A stretch of 60,000 bases of DNA from Bugula neritina (GCA_964035545.1 OZ037769.1:14037133-14097132), one strand, 5' to 3'. Shown: positions 36,729 to 50,749, numbered from the stretch's first letter. Numbers and translations: made by a program. Notes: generated from the letters alone by a model not told the origin.

Positions 36729-39287
36729 ATGACTAATACAAGACTTTTGGTGAGTGAAGACATTATTTTTTCACAATTATTATATCTAATCTAAACGAGA
36801 CTTGATGAGCTAATTTTTAAAGTTTTGCTTTTTTAAAGTATATTCACAATATTAATTTATGTTAAAAATATCCAAAGTAATGTGTTTGTCAGTTAACTTA
36901 ATATGCTTATGCAAAAGCATAAATTATATGGACTAATTTCAATATATAGCACCGTACTATGCTGTTATGCATATAGTCCACGCAAAATTGAAAATGATAT
37001 TATATTATAATATATTTAATTAAATTTTATTATTTTATACTATATATTTTATTACATTGCATTATATTATATTACATTATATTATTTTATGTTATATTAT
37101 ATTATAATATATTATATTATGTTATTCTATCTTTTAACGTATTATATTACATTATATTGTATAATATATTTTTATGAATAACTTGAATATATGCTGATTA
37201 TTGTGCTCTGTCCTAAACATTTGAGTAATTAGAAAAAAGCTTAGGATAAGCAATATATTGTATATTTACCAGTATATGTGTCCGTAAAACAATAACTTTT
37301 AAGAAGTTAAAATGATTTTCAGCCTATAAAACAAAGGTTTTGGTAAATAGTTTCTCATTCATAACTTCAACTTTGTTTGAAAAAGAATTTGGAGTTGGTT
37401 TTTCTAATAACATGAGCAAAATTTTCTTTCATAATTCTTCTGTAATAAATAATTTCCTTTAAAATGAAAATTTAACGGCCAATGTTTTAGGGCAGCAATT
37501 TATGTTACCTATAGTAACATTTTACGTGATGACAGGTTATAATTGTTATAATACAAAGAATTTTTGTTTGATCTTTAGAACTCTTTGAACCTATTCACTT
37601 TTTTCTTGAAAACTATTGCTTCCATCAAAATTATTTTATTTCAAGAAAGAAGAAAAACTGTTTAAATAGCACTCTCATATACATTTAGTTACCTATAAGT
37701 TATACATGATATATGTAGAACTTGTTTTCTAACAAAAATATAGCCTTAACAGAGAATCACATTTTTTGTTACAGTGTGATAAACTTAAGATTGCTGATAA
37801 CGTAATGTAATATTAATTAATAATTGTTTTAGGTCTTTCTGTTCACCGCTATCATCATTGTGCATCGCGGTAATTCAACTCCCGAAGAAGAAAAGGCAAA
37901 AGCTGATGATTTGATGAAGGAGCTTGACAAACCGCATGCAGAGATTCGTGCAACTCTGATGACTCAGTTGAAAAGAATTGCAGGGGAGCTGAGGGCATAT
38001 AATGGAGAACGCCCAAACCTTGACTATCTTCAGTGGGTAGTGGCTACTCCATTAGATATAGAGAGAAATACTGAAAGTGGTGCAGAACCGTTGATATTAA
38101 CAAAGCAAGACGTCGAAGTCGACAAACATATTTACAGTAACTTCAAGAAAAGGGAAAATACACCAAAAAAGAGAAATGACAGAAAAAAATATTGCAATGC
38201 TAATTGCATTAAAGAAATAGAAAAACTTCCAACTACAATAAAAAGAGATAACAAAGAAATGGGTAATGGTCACGTGATACACACCGAAATACAAATGCTA
38301 TGCAGAAAGAAGGAAGACAACATATTACATGATGAAGCTAACAAGAACAAAGTAATACTAGTTTACTCAAAGTACATCCCATGTTCTCAAAATCAAAATT
38401 CTCAAGGTGGAACGTTTGTAGAATGTGCCGCAGAGTTGGCAAACTTTATGGCTAATCATAATCCGAACAAAAATAAATTGATTGTGTTTTATGAAACTCA
38501 ACACACTGCCGTGGATAACAACGATCGGGATGTACAAGTTTCATCTGTGGTTGGAGTGTCACAACTTTACATGGAGATGAGTGGCATAGTAGCTTTTAAG
38601 TACACGCCAGAGAATGAAGATGAATCAGGGGGTCCGAATCCACCGAGCGTTTTGCAGAGAGATCCTCAGCTTGTTGAAAAAGCTACATACTTTCGCAAAT
38701 ATCCAAAATTTATTAATTTGGGACGACCTCTTATAAACAATGATTATAAAGCAACTATTACCCAAATTTTCATTGACTGCCTAGCTCGAAACAACTTTGT
38801 AACCCCAAAGACTAGCAAAGAATCAACGCTTGATGTACAATTCATAACTGCTAAGCATTTTCTTTCTCTGATCCCTTATGCTGAAGAAAATGACATCGAC
38901 AAATTATTTGAAATGGCTAATCAAGCAGACAGAATAACAAATAAACAAGACGCATTCATTAAAGGGTGTTACACATTTGCAAAAGATATGTCAACAGATG
39001 ACATCAAAGGAGGCCTTATAGTTCCGGAGAAGGTGGGGGATTACCTCACTTTTAATGGCTACGCTACAAAATTGAATAAATCAAAGAAGATCAATGAGCT
39101 TTCTGTAAACAGTGAAAGAGACGCCTGTGAACCATTCCTAGCTGCTCTGAAGAAATTTTTTAAGCGTGAACGTTATTTGACACCTGTATGCACGGTGAAA
39201 GATTATTCTAATAGATATTCTAATGGCAGAGGTAACAGAAGCAAGGGTAGAAATGGGGGCAGAAGAGGACGCCGACGATATAAGTAG
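36729..39287 (+). CDS. DL3: secretory candidate zinc deaminase with Arg/Gly-rich tail
   Basis: Exons 36729-36749 (MTNTRLL, donor GTGAGT) and 37833-39287 join in phase 0 to 491 residues. The intron is 1083 bp. The leader MTNTRLLVFLFTAIIIVHRG is a signal peptide or signal anchor. The candidate active site is H157-T-E159, then P190-C191-x13-C205 in KYIPCSQNQNSQGGTFVEC. It is followed by AELANFMANHNP, KLIVFYET, VSQLYMEMSG and IVAFKYTPE, in the deaminase-fold order. A YCNANC Cys pair precedes the core. A Gly/Pro-rich insert (ESGGPNPP) lies after the last core strand. Unlike its relatives it ends in a strongly basic NGRGNRSKGRNGGRRGRR-type tail, which could bind nucleic acid or anionic surfaces. 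A candidate polyadenylation signal AATAAA is at 39463-39468. It is expected to be functional: no lesion was seen. Confidence 0.87.
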
Positions 39288-39479
39288 TTTGACATTTTAT
39301 ATTTGTCTAAAAGTGCTGTGCATGCTAATATCACAGATCAATAATGTCTTCTCCTAATAAAAACAGCTTGGTAAATAATATTTCTATATTATATCTAGCT
39401 GCACAGCAAAAAGTGTCCTTTCATAATACAAGCAACTTTGTATGTTTATGATTTGTTAATTCAATAAAAGTCTTGCAAC

Positions 39480-40940
39480 TTCATTTGCTTGTTGTTTGTT
39501 TTTGTTATTTATAAGAAATAGGGTACATGCAAAGTTTGCAATAAATTAAGATTAGGACAAACACATAAAATGCATAAAATAAATAAAGTGTTACTGTAAT
39601 TAAAGAGAATTATAAAAGAAATAAACAATCATTTTATGATACAGATATGATTATCCATCCTATTGAAGCAGTAACACAAGTAAAACACTTATATATAGTT
39701 ATATTTAGCATAAATTACAAAGAATTAGAGTTAAGACTTTTTGTCTTACAGGAAATTTGTTTTAAATTAGATAAACTCACCATAAAAGCTAAATATTTTT
39801 AAAATTAAAATGTATGAGTGCCTATAGTTTTATTGCCTGATCAGTTGTGCTCATGTTGCGTAATAATTATATACTATATCATTAGAAATAGGTACAAAAA
39901 TATGCACCATTTTAAAACATCAACGATGCAATTATTCGTATGTACGTTAGACTTGTTTCTCTGCAAAAATGCAAAATAAAATGCACAGTAGTGTATATAA
40001 TGTAGATATAGGCTTAAATAATTTGCATATTTTATTATTATTGCTCTCTCTTTTTCTATTTCATGCTAAACGATTTCACTCACAGTATAATAAGTTATAA
40101 ATATAATTTCAAAGTTCTTCTTAATAGCTGTTCTGTTGACACTAAATAAAAACATTTTAAAAATATCTACAGCATATATACTTAAAAATCACCCTCAAGC
40201 GACTACATATATAGCATCAAATTAGGAACTGTAACAAAAATTGCTATGCATGGTTTTGTCATATAAGTAAAAGAAGGGATTCAGTAATTTATTACTGATG
40301 GAGTAGCTAAATTTTTAGACCACCTATATCTATATGTGAATAAAAAGGTAGTAAACAGTTTTCACTTCACGTTCTGGAAACTTATGGTTTTTGGTGCATA
40401 AATGGAGGCTGATGCTCATTTGCCGCTGAGTAAACTACTACCTATATAGGCTAGAAAAGCGCACAGCTAAAGGTTGTATTTTATCTTTATTTTAAGAACT
40501 GAAGGTTTAAACCAACTATATACTACCTACTTTTACCAACCAGGAAAACTGTGGGTCTATGCCTAGTAGAATATTGCTTACTATAATTTGCTTGCTGTAA
40601 ATAACTTAAAGTAACAGCTATTCTCTAATGTAACAGCTTGATAGCCAACAGCAGCCAGCTATATAGCTGAATCAAACTGAGTCGTTCTATAGCAATTTGC
40701 ATTGAATTATAGCAATAAAAACTAGTAGTAGAACAGGCATGACTCTGGTCCAGATTAAGTGTGGTCCTCAAGCAATGCATGGGACTCCTTATCTTTGAAT
40801 ACATGTGGGTTATTATATATTTGTACAAGAGAAAAGAGTAATTAACGGAATTTGACATAGTATTTTTCATTGATCTTACAAAATTTAAAACGAACCATGT
40901 TTTCAAAATTAGGAGAATACAACTCTAAAATATTTGAAGC
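39480..40940. other. Intergenic stretch, nothing recognised
   Basis: AT-rich sequence between the DL3 3' end and the start of the DL4/DL5 duplication, with no coding-like frame or notable repeat. The minus-strand frame at 40625-40906 has no recognisable motif. Confidence 0.4.
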
Positions 40941-42589
40941 ATAATTTTAAGTCTGTTGTTACAAAATTATGTATCTAAAACTACAAGTGTACTGCACATT
41001 TTAAAATTATTTTACCTAATCTTTATATCACTAATTTGCAATTTAAACAATTCAGCCCTTTTAGAATAGTATTTTATTTTTAAATTATAAGTATTTAATG
41101 CAGACAGCCAAGATAACATGTTTATGCAAGTGGAAAAACTTGTCATAGTGCTTCTTATTTTTGATAATAATTTATAACCTGTTGTTTGAACCACAAAGAG
41201 CTAAAGCATTATCATCAATTTTGAGAATTCAAAATGGACTTTGGCTAATGAATTATTTGATTTGTGAGTAATATTTTGAAGTTATCCCGTCTTCCTTTAC
41301 AAAGACAGGATAACTCCAAAATATCATTTTTATGTCAACTTTTGTGTAAAATTTCATTTCACATGTGAGCTACTGTAGTAACTTTTAGATTTGTTTTTTC
41401 TTACTATTATTTAATCTAGCACATCAATATTCTTATTTCTTTTTGTTTTAAATTATTTTATTTTTTAAATTTTGTAAACTGGTCTTTGTCTGGAGTCGGG
41501 CATGTCGGAGTGTCGAAATGTACGAAGCCTCCCATGATATCATGGGTTAATTATAGTGTGGCTTGCTTTTTAAAATTTTCAACTGTATTTACTTTCAGAA
41601 AGTATTCTTAAGCCAATCAGTATTGTTCTGAGACTTAAATTTCAACAATTAATATTATGCAACTGTATGTGTAAAATGGTATCTTATTAATATATATTGT
41701 TCCTGATATTATTGAAAATAATGTTCGAAGCATCACTTATATATAATTTGCAGCAAGCAATAGATGAAAGATGTTAGTCATTTTCAACTTTTATAATAAT
41801 TATTTCAATTATAGCATGTATGCAACAATAAACCTTCATGAACATCATGTTCCTGACAGCTACTATTGTATACCATTTTGTAATTTCACTGAAGCAAACC
41901 AAGCACTGTACTGCAAACTAAGAAATGAGTGTTAAATTTGTTATAAGTAAAAATATATATACACATTTGAAGCTAGCATAATATATCTTTAGTTGGTATG
42001 CCATTTGCAAGTTTGTGCGACAAAATTTGATTGTTAGAGAGAATAGGTTTATTTAAACTACACGTACAATGGCCATTACGTGTGTAAATCAATGCTGCAA
42101 AGTGCATGAATAGTTTTAAAGCAAGGGAGGTGTTATTAAACTAGGTGAATGTGATTGTTGAATGAGTGCTCGTTCATCATTCAGTTTTACTTCCAGTGTC
42201 TGCTTTCATTAAATTAATATATTGCTGTTACTTATTCTTAGTCTGCTTGCTTAAGATTTGAATAAAAAACATGCTGCAAGAAAACACTATGTCCTTCTAT
42301 AGAACAATGTATTTGTACTCTGCATAAAATCAATACATTATAATGCAGCACATGATAGTTGTGCAGTAATCAATAGTATATATATACTTAGAACTTATTG
42401 TGTACATAACAACTTTTTTCATTATTATATTGTTGATAATGTTATTGAGAGAAATGCTCCATACGATATGCTGTAGAATTTATAGCAAGCAGTTTATAGC
42501 ATAGCTCAGTGAAGTCTACTATACACGCATGAAGGTACGAAAAGACTAAACAAGTGTGTAGTATGTAGAAACAAACTCCGTTTGCCTAT

Positions 42590-42800
42590 ATAATATGATA
42601 GTAGCTTATATGTATATTATATGTGGTAGCATGTATATTATAGCTGTTAGTATGTATACTATAACTATATGTGTGATAGCATAGATATTATAGCTGTTAT
42701 AGTATGTATGTATATTATCAGTGATAGTATGTATAATATACTGTATGTTGTAGCATATATGTTACAGGTATTAGCATGTATATTATAATTATGTGTTGTA

Positions 42801-42857
<57 letters not shown>

Positions 42858-42965
42858 GTGTTAGTATGTATATAATAATTATGTTGTATATAACACGTAT
42901 ATACTATATGTGTTAATATGTATATTATATGTGATCGTATATGTATTATATATATGGTTATAGAA
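42590..42965. repeat. Degenerate TATATTATA-(G/T)TAGCATG minisatellite with (TA)n core
   Basis: Units of about 30 bp like GTTAGTATGTATATTATA repeat imperfectly, with a (TA)n run at about 42803-42850. A shorter version is at 49770-49920 in copy B. Confidence 0.75.
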
Positions 42966-43897
42966 TCTATGCTACATTTGATAGAATGTATATAATAGAT
43001 TGGCTACACAACTTTTAGTGGAATGCGGATAATTTTCATTACAGTAAAGTTCACCATCTTAATAATCTCCTATAATAATATGCTTTTGCTTTCGTTATCG
43101 TTTAAATCAATAGTAAAATCCTAGTTTATTTTCTGCCGACATGCAGTGATATACGTGTGCATGGCTATTATAGCATATTGCATCATCCTTGCATCATCTT
43201 TGTGGCTATAGCTTAAAGTAATGGCATCGCGTAATGGCATCACCCTACATACTTATACAAGGTTATTACAGTCATCAACACATGTGTTGATTAAATTAAA
43301 GACGTTTGTATGCATCTTTCTGAAATAGAAAGTTTGTTTTAGATTATGTATAGAATTTTAGGACAACAAATTACTTACCATCATATTATTGTAATGTTTC
43401 AATAGGGGTTTGGCAATCTATATGTAATATTTTCTGACTTTCTAAATTATAAAAATTGTGCTTTAATAGATGTGTGTATATTTATCATCACAGACCATGA
43501 ATGTTATAGGAGAATAAATATAACAGAAGTTGCAAAAAAGCAGCTTTCCCTGAGTATCAGAAATCGCCTTATATGTCAGCCAATCACAGCAGAGAAAAAC
43601 ATAATGTTATAGCTAATATATAGCCATTAAAATACAAATAAAATTATAATGATTTAACCAAAACTTTCCAAGCAGTTTTTGGAGTAATGCTAATTAATTA
43701 TACCATCAAAATAAATTATTTAATACAATGATGAAAACACAAATGGTAAAAAGCTTTATTTACTTCTCTAGTATACCATAGAACTTTCCGCCATGTAGCA
43801 CGTATCAACTTCTGCATGACATGCAATATTTGTACAATATGAAAAAAAGTTAATTTTGACTTATAGGAAGTATTGTACTTATTTATGTGTGTTTTAG

Positions 43898-45319
43898 ATC
43901 TCAGTGTTGATCACTGTAGCCATTGTACGCCGCTGTGTTACACATTCTGAAGAAAATGCAAAAGCTAATGACTTGATGAAGGAGCTTGACAAACGGCATG
44001 CAGAGATTCGTGCAACTCTGATGACTCAGTTGAAAAGAATTGCTGGTGAGCTGAGAAGATATTATCATCAACGTCCAAACAAAGAATATAAGCAGTGGGT
44101 AGTCGCTACTCCATTAATTATAACGAGAAATACTGAAAATGGTAAGGACTCTTTGACTTTGACAGCGCAAAGTGTGGAAGAAGATAAACATATTTACAGC
44201 AATTTCAAAAGACTTCATAATCAAAATGATGAATTAAGAAGAAAATATTGTGATGAGAATTGTATTCAACGAATAGAAGCACTTACAACTAAAATAAAGA
44301 AACATCAGAGAAAACAAATGAGTGAGAACAATATAGTACACACAGAAATGCAAATGCTGTACAGAGATAAAGTTGACAATATACTACACAATAATGCTAA
44401 CAAAGGCAAAATAATACTAGTTTACTCTAAATACATTCCGTGTTCTCAAAATCAAAATTCAAATGGTGGAACGTTTGTGGAATGTGCCGGGGAGTTGGCA
44501 AACTTTATGGCTAATAACAATCCCAATGGAAATAAGCTAATCGTGTTTTACGAAACTAAACATGAAGCAGTAAATAAACACGATGGAGTTAATGTTTCAT
44601 CCGTACTTGGAGTTTCCCAACTTTACATGGAGATGAGTGACATAGTCGCGTTTAAATACACCCCAGAAGATAGAAGCAATGAGAGTAAATTAAAAAGAGA
44701 TCCTTTGCTTGTTGACATGGCCACATATTTTCGTGAGTACCCAATGTTTCTCCATTTGGGTAGACCTCTTATGAATAAAAAATGCAAAGCAACTGTTACC
44801 CAAATATTCATTGACTGCCTAGCTCGAAATAGGTTTGTAAAGTTGACAACGAATCTGATTGAAAACTCTAAAGTACGATTCATAGCTGTTAAATATTTTC
44901 TTTCTGAACTTTCACATGCAAAGGAAAATAATCTTGAAGATTTGGTTACTGCAGCTAAGAACGGTAAAAATCCAACTGATCAACAACGTGCTATTGTTGG
45001 AGGATGCCATGTTTTTGCCAAAGAAATGATTGAAGATAGTATCAAGAAACAGTACATTAAAACTGAGCGGAAGAAAACTGAATATCTCAGTTTTGATGGG
45101 ACTGCTGCAAAAACTACTGAATATTTTGATAAAGATGAGAAAGAAACTTGTAGAGCATATCTCAAAGTTCTAAATGAGCATTTTAATAGAAAAACTAGTA
45201 AAACAAATGTGTGTTTGGTAGAGCCACTTTTTAATGGTGATGATTATGAGAGGGATAAAGAGAATATTATGAGTGATAAAAAAACTGAAAATAATAATCA
45301 TATCTATGACGAATTATAG
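43898..45319 (+). CDS. DL4: candidate deaminase exon without a recognisable first exon
   Basis: An intact long exon begins after the acceptor TGTGTTTTAG at 43897 and is open to the TAG at 45317-45319 (473 codons before the stop). The motifs H-T-E (44339-44347) and P-C-x13-C (first Cys 44441-44443) are complete, and the protein is about 91% identical to DL5 by hand count. It ends in -IYDEL. The TATA box, 5' UTR and first exon present in DL3 and DL5 are missing: the corresponding 1.42 kb is absent at about 43286-43291. Either it is transcriptionally dead but not yet decayed, or it uses another start. ATGAAG followed by GTACGA at 42529-42536 could in principle supply a two-codon first exon in phase 0. 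Splicing from the DL3 first exon is another untested option. AATAAA is at 45347-45352. Confidence 0.75.
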   Translation: MSVLITVAIVRRCVTHSEENAKANDLMKELDKRHAEIRATLMTQLKRIAGELRRYYHQRPNKEYKQWVVATPLIITRNTENGKDSLTLTAQSVEEDKHIYSNFKRLHNQNDELRRKYCDENCIQRIEALTTKIKKHQRKQMSENNIVHTEMQMLYRDKVDNILHNNANKGKIILVYSKYIPCSQNQNSNGGTFVECAGELANFMANNNPNGNKLIVFYETKHEAVNKHDGVNVSSVLGVSQLYMEMSDIVAFKYTPEDRSNESKLKRDPLLVDMATYFREYPMFLHLGRPLMNKKCKATVTQIFIDCLARNRFVKLTTNLIENSKVRFIAVKYFLSELSHAKENNLEDLVTAAKNGKNPTDQQRAIVGGCHVFAKEMIEDSIKKQYIKTERKKTEYLSFDGTAAKTTEYFDKDEKETCRAYLKVLNEHFNRKTSKTNVCLVEPLFNGDDYERDKENIMSDKKTENNNHIYDEL

Positions 45320-47655
45320 AGCGGAGGTGGAGGAGATTACGTAATCAATAAAAATCATTTTGAATATCGAACTATAAAAATGGTTACTATATATAAGTGT
45401 TATACAGCGGAAAGAATAAAAATTACAGATAGAATAATAACTCTGAGATAAAGATTATATAGAATCAATGCTGGATATAACAAGTGTAACAACGATTATC
45501 AAGAAGGAAGAAATAGAAAATAATTTTAAAAAATTGCTTAACTTATAGACCTCGTCATGATCTTGAAAAATTAAGAAGATACAAAAAAGCAAAAGTTTAA
45601 AGAAATTTCTTGCAAATTATATTAGGGTATAAAAAAACTCTTTCTATAGTACAAGCTGTTTTGTTTGCTCATTATAATATACATGATTGTTTAACAATAG
45701 ACATTTTGCAATTTTAAATACTTGTATTTTTTAAAGTTTTTTTTATTCACTAATTTATTTTTATTTTTCATCACTAATTAGATTGTCATATAATATAAGT
45801 TCTATAATATGCAAATAAATAAAAATCATGACAATGAAACCAACTCAGTTTTTGTACAAGTTATTGAAACATAGCAGTATGTTGAAAACATCAACATTTG
45901 TTTAATCACAAAAATAGCATAAAACATGTCATAAAAACTAAAGGTATTACAATATATTGTAAAAAATTGTCTGAAAATTCAACATTTCTATATAATATCC
46001 AACTTGGTTGATAAAATGTGTAAGAAGTTTTGAAACAACTTTTGCTCTGCATTTTACAATACATTCCAATGCTATTTCTTGGTTATTTTCATTATCATAT
46101 TCAGCTAAATTGTCCTTATAAGATTTTAAATCATGCATGCATACAAACTATTAATTGTTTTTCATTAGAAGGCTTATTGGATATAATATAATAATTTACA
46201 AAGAAGAAGTGATCAAATTGAATTAATTTCTTCAATCTATCTTTTCAACAAGATATTAATATACAGCTCTTTGTACATCTCAGCTATAATTGTTTGGTAT
46301 TCTGTGATCATCTATATAAAAGTAGTATATATATGCAGCATGTCTATGTGTTTATTTACAATTAATAGCCAATCACATGCTGTTATTAATCAGCAGTTGT
46401 AACAAAACTATGTGCAGATGGAGTTTCACAAATTATAAAAAAAATTTTAACTGTTTGAAACATTTACTCAGCACAAAAGCCAGTAACAATATTATAAACT
46501 TCAAAATATTCAACTCTATAAGTTTAGAGCTGTGAATTATAGACTGCCCAATGCAGACGATCCCGACCATTGCTATCAAAGACTTTGAACTTTAGAATTA
46601 AATGATTATAATGTAGAAGAACAGTAGCTATAATAGTGCATTATAGTATTTTAAAAAATTAGACATTTTATGAATTTGGCTGCAGTATAAACTGTTAGAG
46701 CTGTATATATAGCTTCAATGAGTCATAAAATATGCACATGCATGCATGGCGTCAATTATAACACACCTGCACGCATGAATTCACATGAAACCAAAATAAA
46801 TGCAACTATTAGCATCAAATATTATTTTCTTAATTTTGAATGCTTTTCAAATGAAGTTGTCTATCTGAACTGAAACCGAGTTAGCAGCTATCTAAAAGCA
46901 AGAAACATTAGCTACGGTCCTATAGCTACATAACAGCTTAGCTATAGTTGATATATTACAGCAGAGCCTTCCTTGAAATATTGTCAAGGCTTAGCTATGT
47001 TTGAGCCATTAATTACCCATCACCCTCATACAATACCAGTACACTACTGAATACAAAAAACACCCAAGCGTCATAATAATTCAGCTGATATAATAATTCT
47101 GCTCATAATAATTCTGCTCATAATAATTCTGCTCATAAGATCTGATGATAACTTTCAGAGAGCAGAAGAAAAAGATAATATCAATACTGTGAGCATCATC
47201 AAGTTCATTGGAACACAACTCCTACTCACTGTCTCTAGATTCAGACAAATTCAGGTGCTGTAAAGATAAATCACCAAGTGCAGCAATGCAATACGCATGT
47301 GTTGAATGTGTTGATTATAGGATATAATCTTCCACAGTGATGAAAATAAACATTCATATAATACCATTACTTATCAATGCTAATAATAGTAATTGTCTTC
47401 TCTCTGTTTGAATACTTTATCATATTACACACAATACTTGTCCTGTTCTTTCTCTTCTTCTTTATACGTAAAGTACAGCATGTCTTGTCAACTACAGCTC
47501 TACTGATTTTATCTCAATAACTAACATAAATAAGATTACCATCAGCCTCCAACTCAACAAAATGGTAAAGACAGCTATAATTACTGCTATGACAACAAGA
47601 CGTTAATTAACCTCAAAAATTATCATCATAATCAACAGCCTATTGTCTCAGGCTA

Positions 47656-48094
47656 CAGAAAGAAGCAGAAAAGCTACCAATTGCTTCACTAAAATGATGT
47701 CAAGATCAATTTGAAGCCAAAAACTCTTAGACCATATTTATTGCAATAATTCACATCTACTTATGTTATATTGGTTGGTTACTGCACTATAAATGCATAC
47801 ATTAAATACCATTTAATTAGTATAAGCTCAAAAATTGGACATGAAGAAGCAAATTTTTTATTATCATGTGCATAATAATTTTATGTGTTTTAGAAAACAG
47901 GATGTGAAACGTGAAACGTTATGCTAAACGCAACGCTGAATGCTTAATAATTACTGTTGGATATTCATTACGTTATGCTGCTTTTACAACTTGACATATA
48001 ATTATGCTATGTGATAACTTTACAGCCTGCATGAGCTGTTATATAAATGCTGGTTTTCTCATATATTCATAAAAAAACGTTACTTCTAATTTTC
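47656..48094. other. Spacer between duplication copies A and B
   Basis: About 440 bp of AT-rich sequence not obviously shared by the two copies. No feature was recognised. Confidence 0.4.
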
Positions 48095-50344
48095 AAGTCT
48101 GTTGTTGTGTATTTAAAAGTGTGTACACATTTTAAAATCATTTCATCTAATCTTCATATGAGTAATTTGCAATTTAAATAATATAGCCCTTTTGGAGTAC
48201 TATTCTATTTTTAAATTAGTATAATATATAATGCATACAGCCAAAATAATATGTTTATGTAAGTGAGTGGAAAAACTTGTCGTAATTCTTTTTATTTTTG
48301 ATAATAATTTATAACCTGTTGCTTAAACCACAAAGAGCTAAAAAATAATCCTCAACTTAGAGAATTCAAAATGGATTTTGGCTAATGAATTATCTGAATT
48401 AGTGATGGAAGACAGGATGACTCCAAAATTTCATTTCTATGTCTGCTTTTGTGTAAAATTTCATTTCACATGTAAGCTACTCTGGTGAATTTTAGAGTTA
48501 TCTTTTCTTACTGTTGTTTAATCTAGCACATATCAATATTCTTATTCCTTTTTGTTTTGAAGTTTTCGATTTGATAAACTGGTCTTCATTTGAAGTCGAG
48601 TCAGAACTTTGACACTCCGTACTCAGAATGTCAAACACTCATATGATATTGTGGGTTAATTATAGTGTGGCTTGCTTTTTCAAATTTTCAGCTGCATTTA
48701 CTTTTGAAAAGTATTTTTAAGCTACTCGGTTTTGTTCCGAGACTCAAATTTCAACAATCAATATTATGCAATGGTTTAGAATTAATGCGCTTTACTTTGC
48801 ACGTCTTTGAGCCTGTATGTGTAGAATGATATTGTTAACATGATATTATTGAAAATAATGTTCGAAGCATCACTTATATTATATAATTTGAAGCATGCAA
48901 TAGATGGAGGGTGTTCGTCTTTTTTAACTTTCATAATAATTATTACAAGTATATAGCATGTATGCAACAATAAACCTGACTATCATGCTCCTGACAGCTA
49001 TACTATTGCATACAAAGTTGTAGTTTTACTGAAGCACTATGCAAGCACTGTACTGAAAATTAAGATATGAGTGGTAAATTTTCTATTATAGGTGAAAATA
49101 TACACACATTTGAAGCTAGCATGTAATATATCTTTAGTATGCCCTTTGCAAGTTTGTGGGACAACATTTGATTGTTTGAGAGAATAGGTTTATTTAAACT
49201 ACACGTATGTATCAGTATAATATATACAATTGCCATTACGTGTGTAAATCAAAGCTGCAAAGTGCATGAATAGTTTTCTATAAGTAAAGGATGGTGTTAT
49301 TAAACTAGGTGAATGTTAATTCCAAATGAGCACTCGTCTATTCGATCATCTAGTTTGACTTTTAGTGGCTGCTTTCGTGAAATCAATCTATTGCTGTTAC
49401 TTATTCTTAGTCTGCTTGGGGTTGATGATTGAGATTTAGACAAAAAACATGCTGCAAGAACACATAATATCTTTCTATAGAACAATACATATTTGTACTC
49501 TGCATAAAATCAATACATGATACGCTGTTAGTTGTGCAGTAATCAATGGTATATATATACTTAAAACTTATTGTGTACATAACAACTTTTTTTCATTATT
49601 ATATTGTTGATAATGTTATTGAGAGAAATGCTCCATATGATATGCCGTAGAATATACAGCAAGCAGTTTATAGCATAGCTCAGTGAAGTCTACTACATGC
49701 ATGAAGGTACGAAAAGACTAAACAAATGTGTTATAGTATGTAGAAACAAAATCCTTTAGGCTATACATGATAGTAGCATATATGTATATTATATATTGTG
49801 ATAGCGTATAGAGGTGTTAGTATATGTATATAATAAATTTGTTGTATATAACATGTATACTATAAGTGTTAGTATGTATATTATATATGATAGCATATGT
49901 ATTATAATATATATATATATGGTTATAGGATCTATTACATTTGATAGAATGTATAATAGATTGGCTACACAACTGTTAGTGGAATGCAGATAATTTTCAT
50001 TACAGTAAAGTTCACCATCTCATTAACCTCCTATAATAATATGCTGTTGCTTCCGTTATCTTTCAATTCAATAGTAAAATCCTAGTTTATTTTCTGCTGA
50101 CAGTGGTATCATACTTGTGCATGGCTATATAGCGTATTGCATCACTATTGCATCATCTTTGTGGCTATAGCTTAAAGTAATGACATCACCCTACATACTT
50201 ATACAAGTAAGCCAGTTGAAGGTTATTACTACAGTCATCAACACATGTTTTTAGACACTGATTTGTAAAGGTGTATACAGCCAATTTAAAGAATGATATA
50301 GTTATCTGCATCCCATAGTGTGACAACAGAGATAACAAAGGGTA

Positions 50345-50400
50345 AATAAATGGTTAACAAAGGGTTAAAAAATGGTTAACAAAGGGTTGTTAATAAAGTT
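50345..50400 (+). repeat. Short direct repeats (GGTTAACAAAGGG)
   Basis: Two exact GGTTAACAAAGGGTT copies and one partial copy are spaced about 22-25 bp apart. They lie in the part of copy B that is missing from copy A. Confidence 0.7.
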
Positions 50401-50749
50401 ACACCGAATCAAACATTTGCACCCTGTGCAGACTGCAGACTCATTATTGCCACTGAGAAGTAGATACATAGTTTGTGTGTTACTTTTGGTGCTTATATGT
50501 ATATTATATGTGATAGTATGCATCTCTTATATGTGATAGTAGTTATAATGTATTGTATATACTATCGCACATACGATGTATTATATGCAATAGTATATAT
50601 GTTGTATATTAATAGTACGTGTATAATTATTTTATGTGTTATTATGGATTTTATGTGTGTTAATATGTATGTTCTATGTGATAGTATGTATGTTATATAT
50701 GTATTATGTGTGCATGGGTGTGTTATAACATTGTATATAATGCACATAT

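Larger units (their letters stand above)
40950..47655. repeat. Segmental duplication copy A (contains DL4)
   Basis: It is collinear with 48095-56372 over upstream flank, gene, and a long downstream flank. Shared anchors include TTTGCAATTTAAA (41037), GAGAGAAATGCTCCATA (42447), AGTTCACCATCT (43049) and GCTGCAGTATAAACT (46679). Relative to copy B it lacks about 1.42 kb with the promoter and first exon, and a 354-bp MITE. Confidence 0.9.

Noticed and set aside
41281-41314. Inverted repeat GTTATCCCGTCTT / AAAGACAGGATAAC
   Set aside because: Short, with a mismatch, and one arm is absent in copy B at about 48407. It may be a small local event with no further signal.
44623-44883. Minus-strand frames across DL4 and DL5
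   Set aside because: Shadows of the coding exon. The plus-strand frame carries the family motifs.
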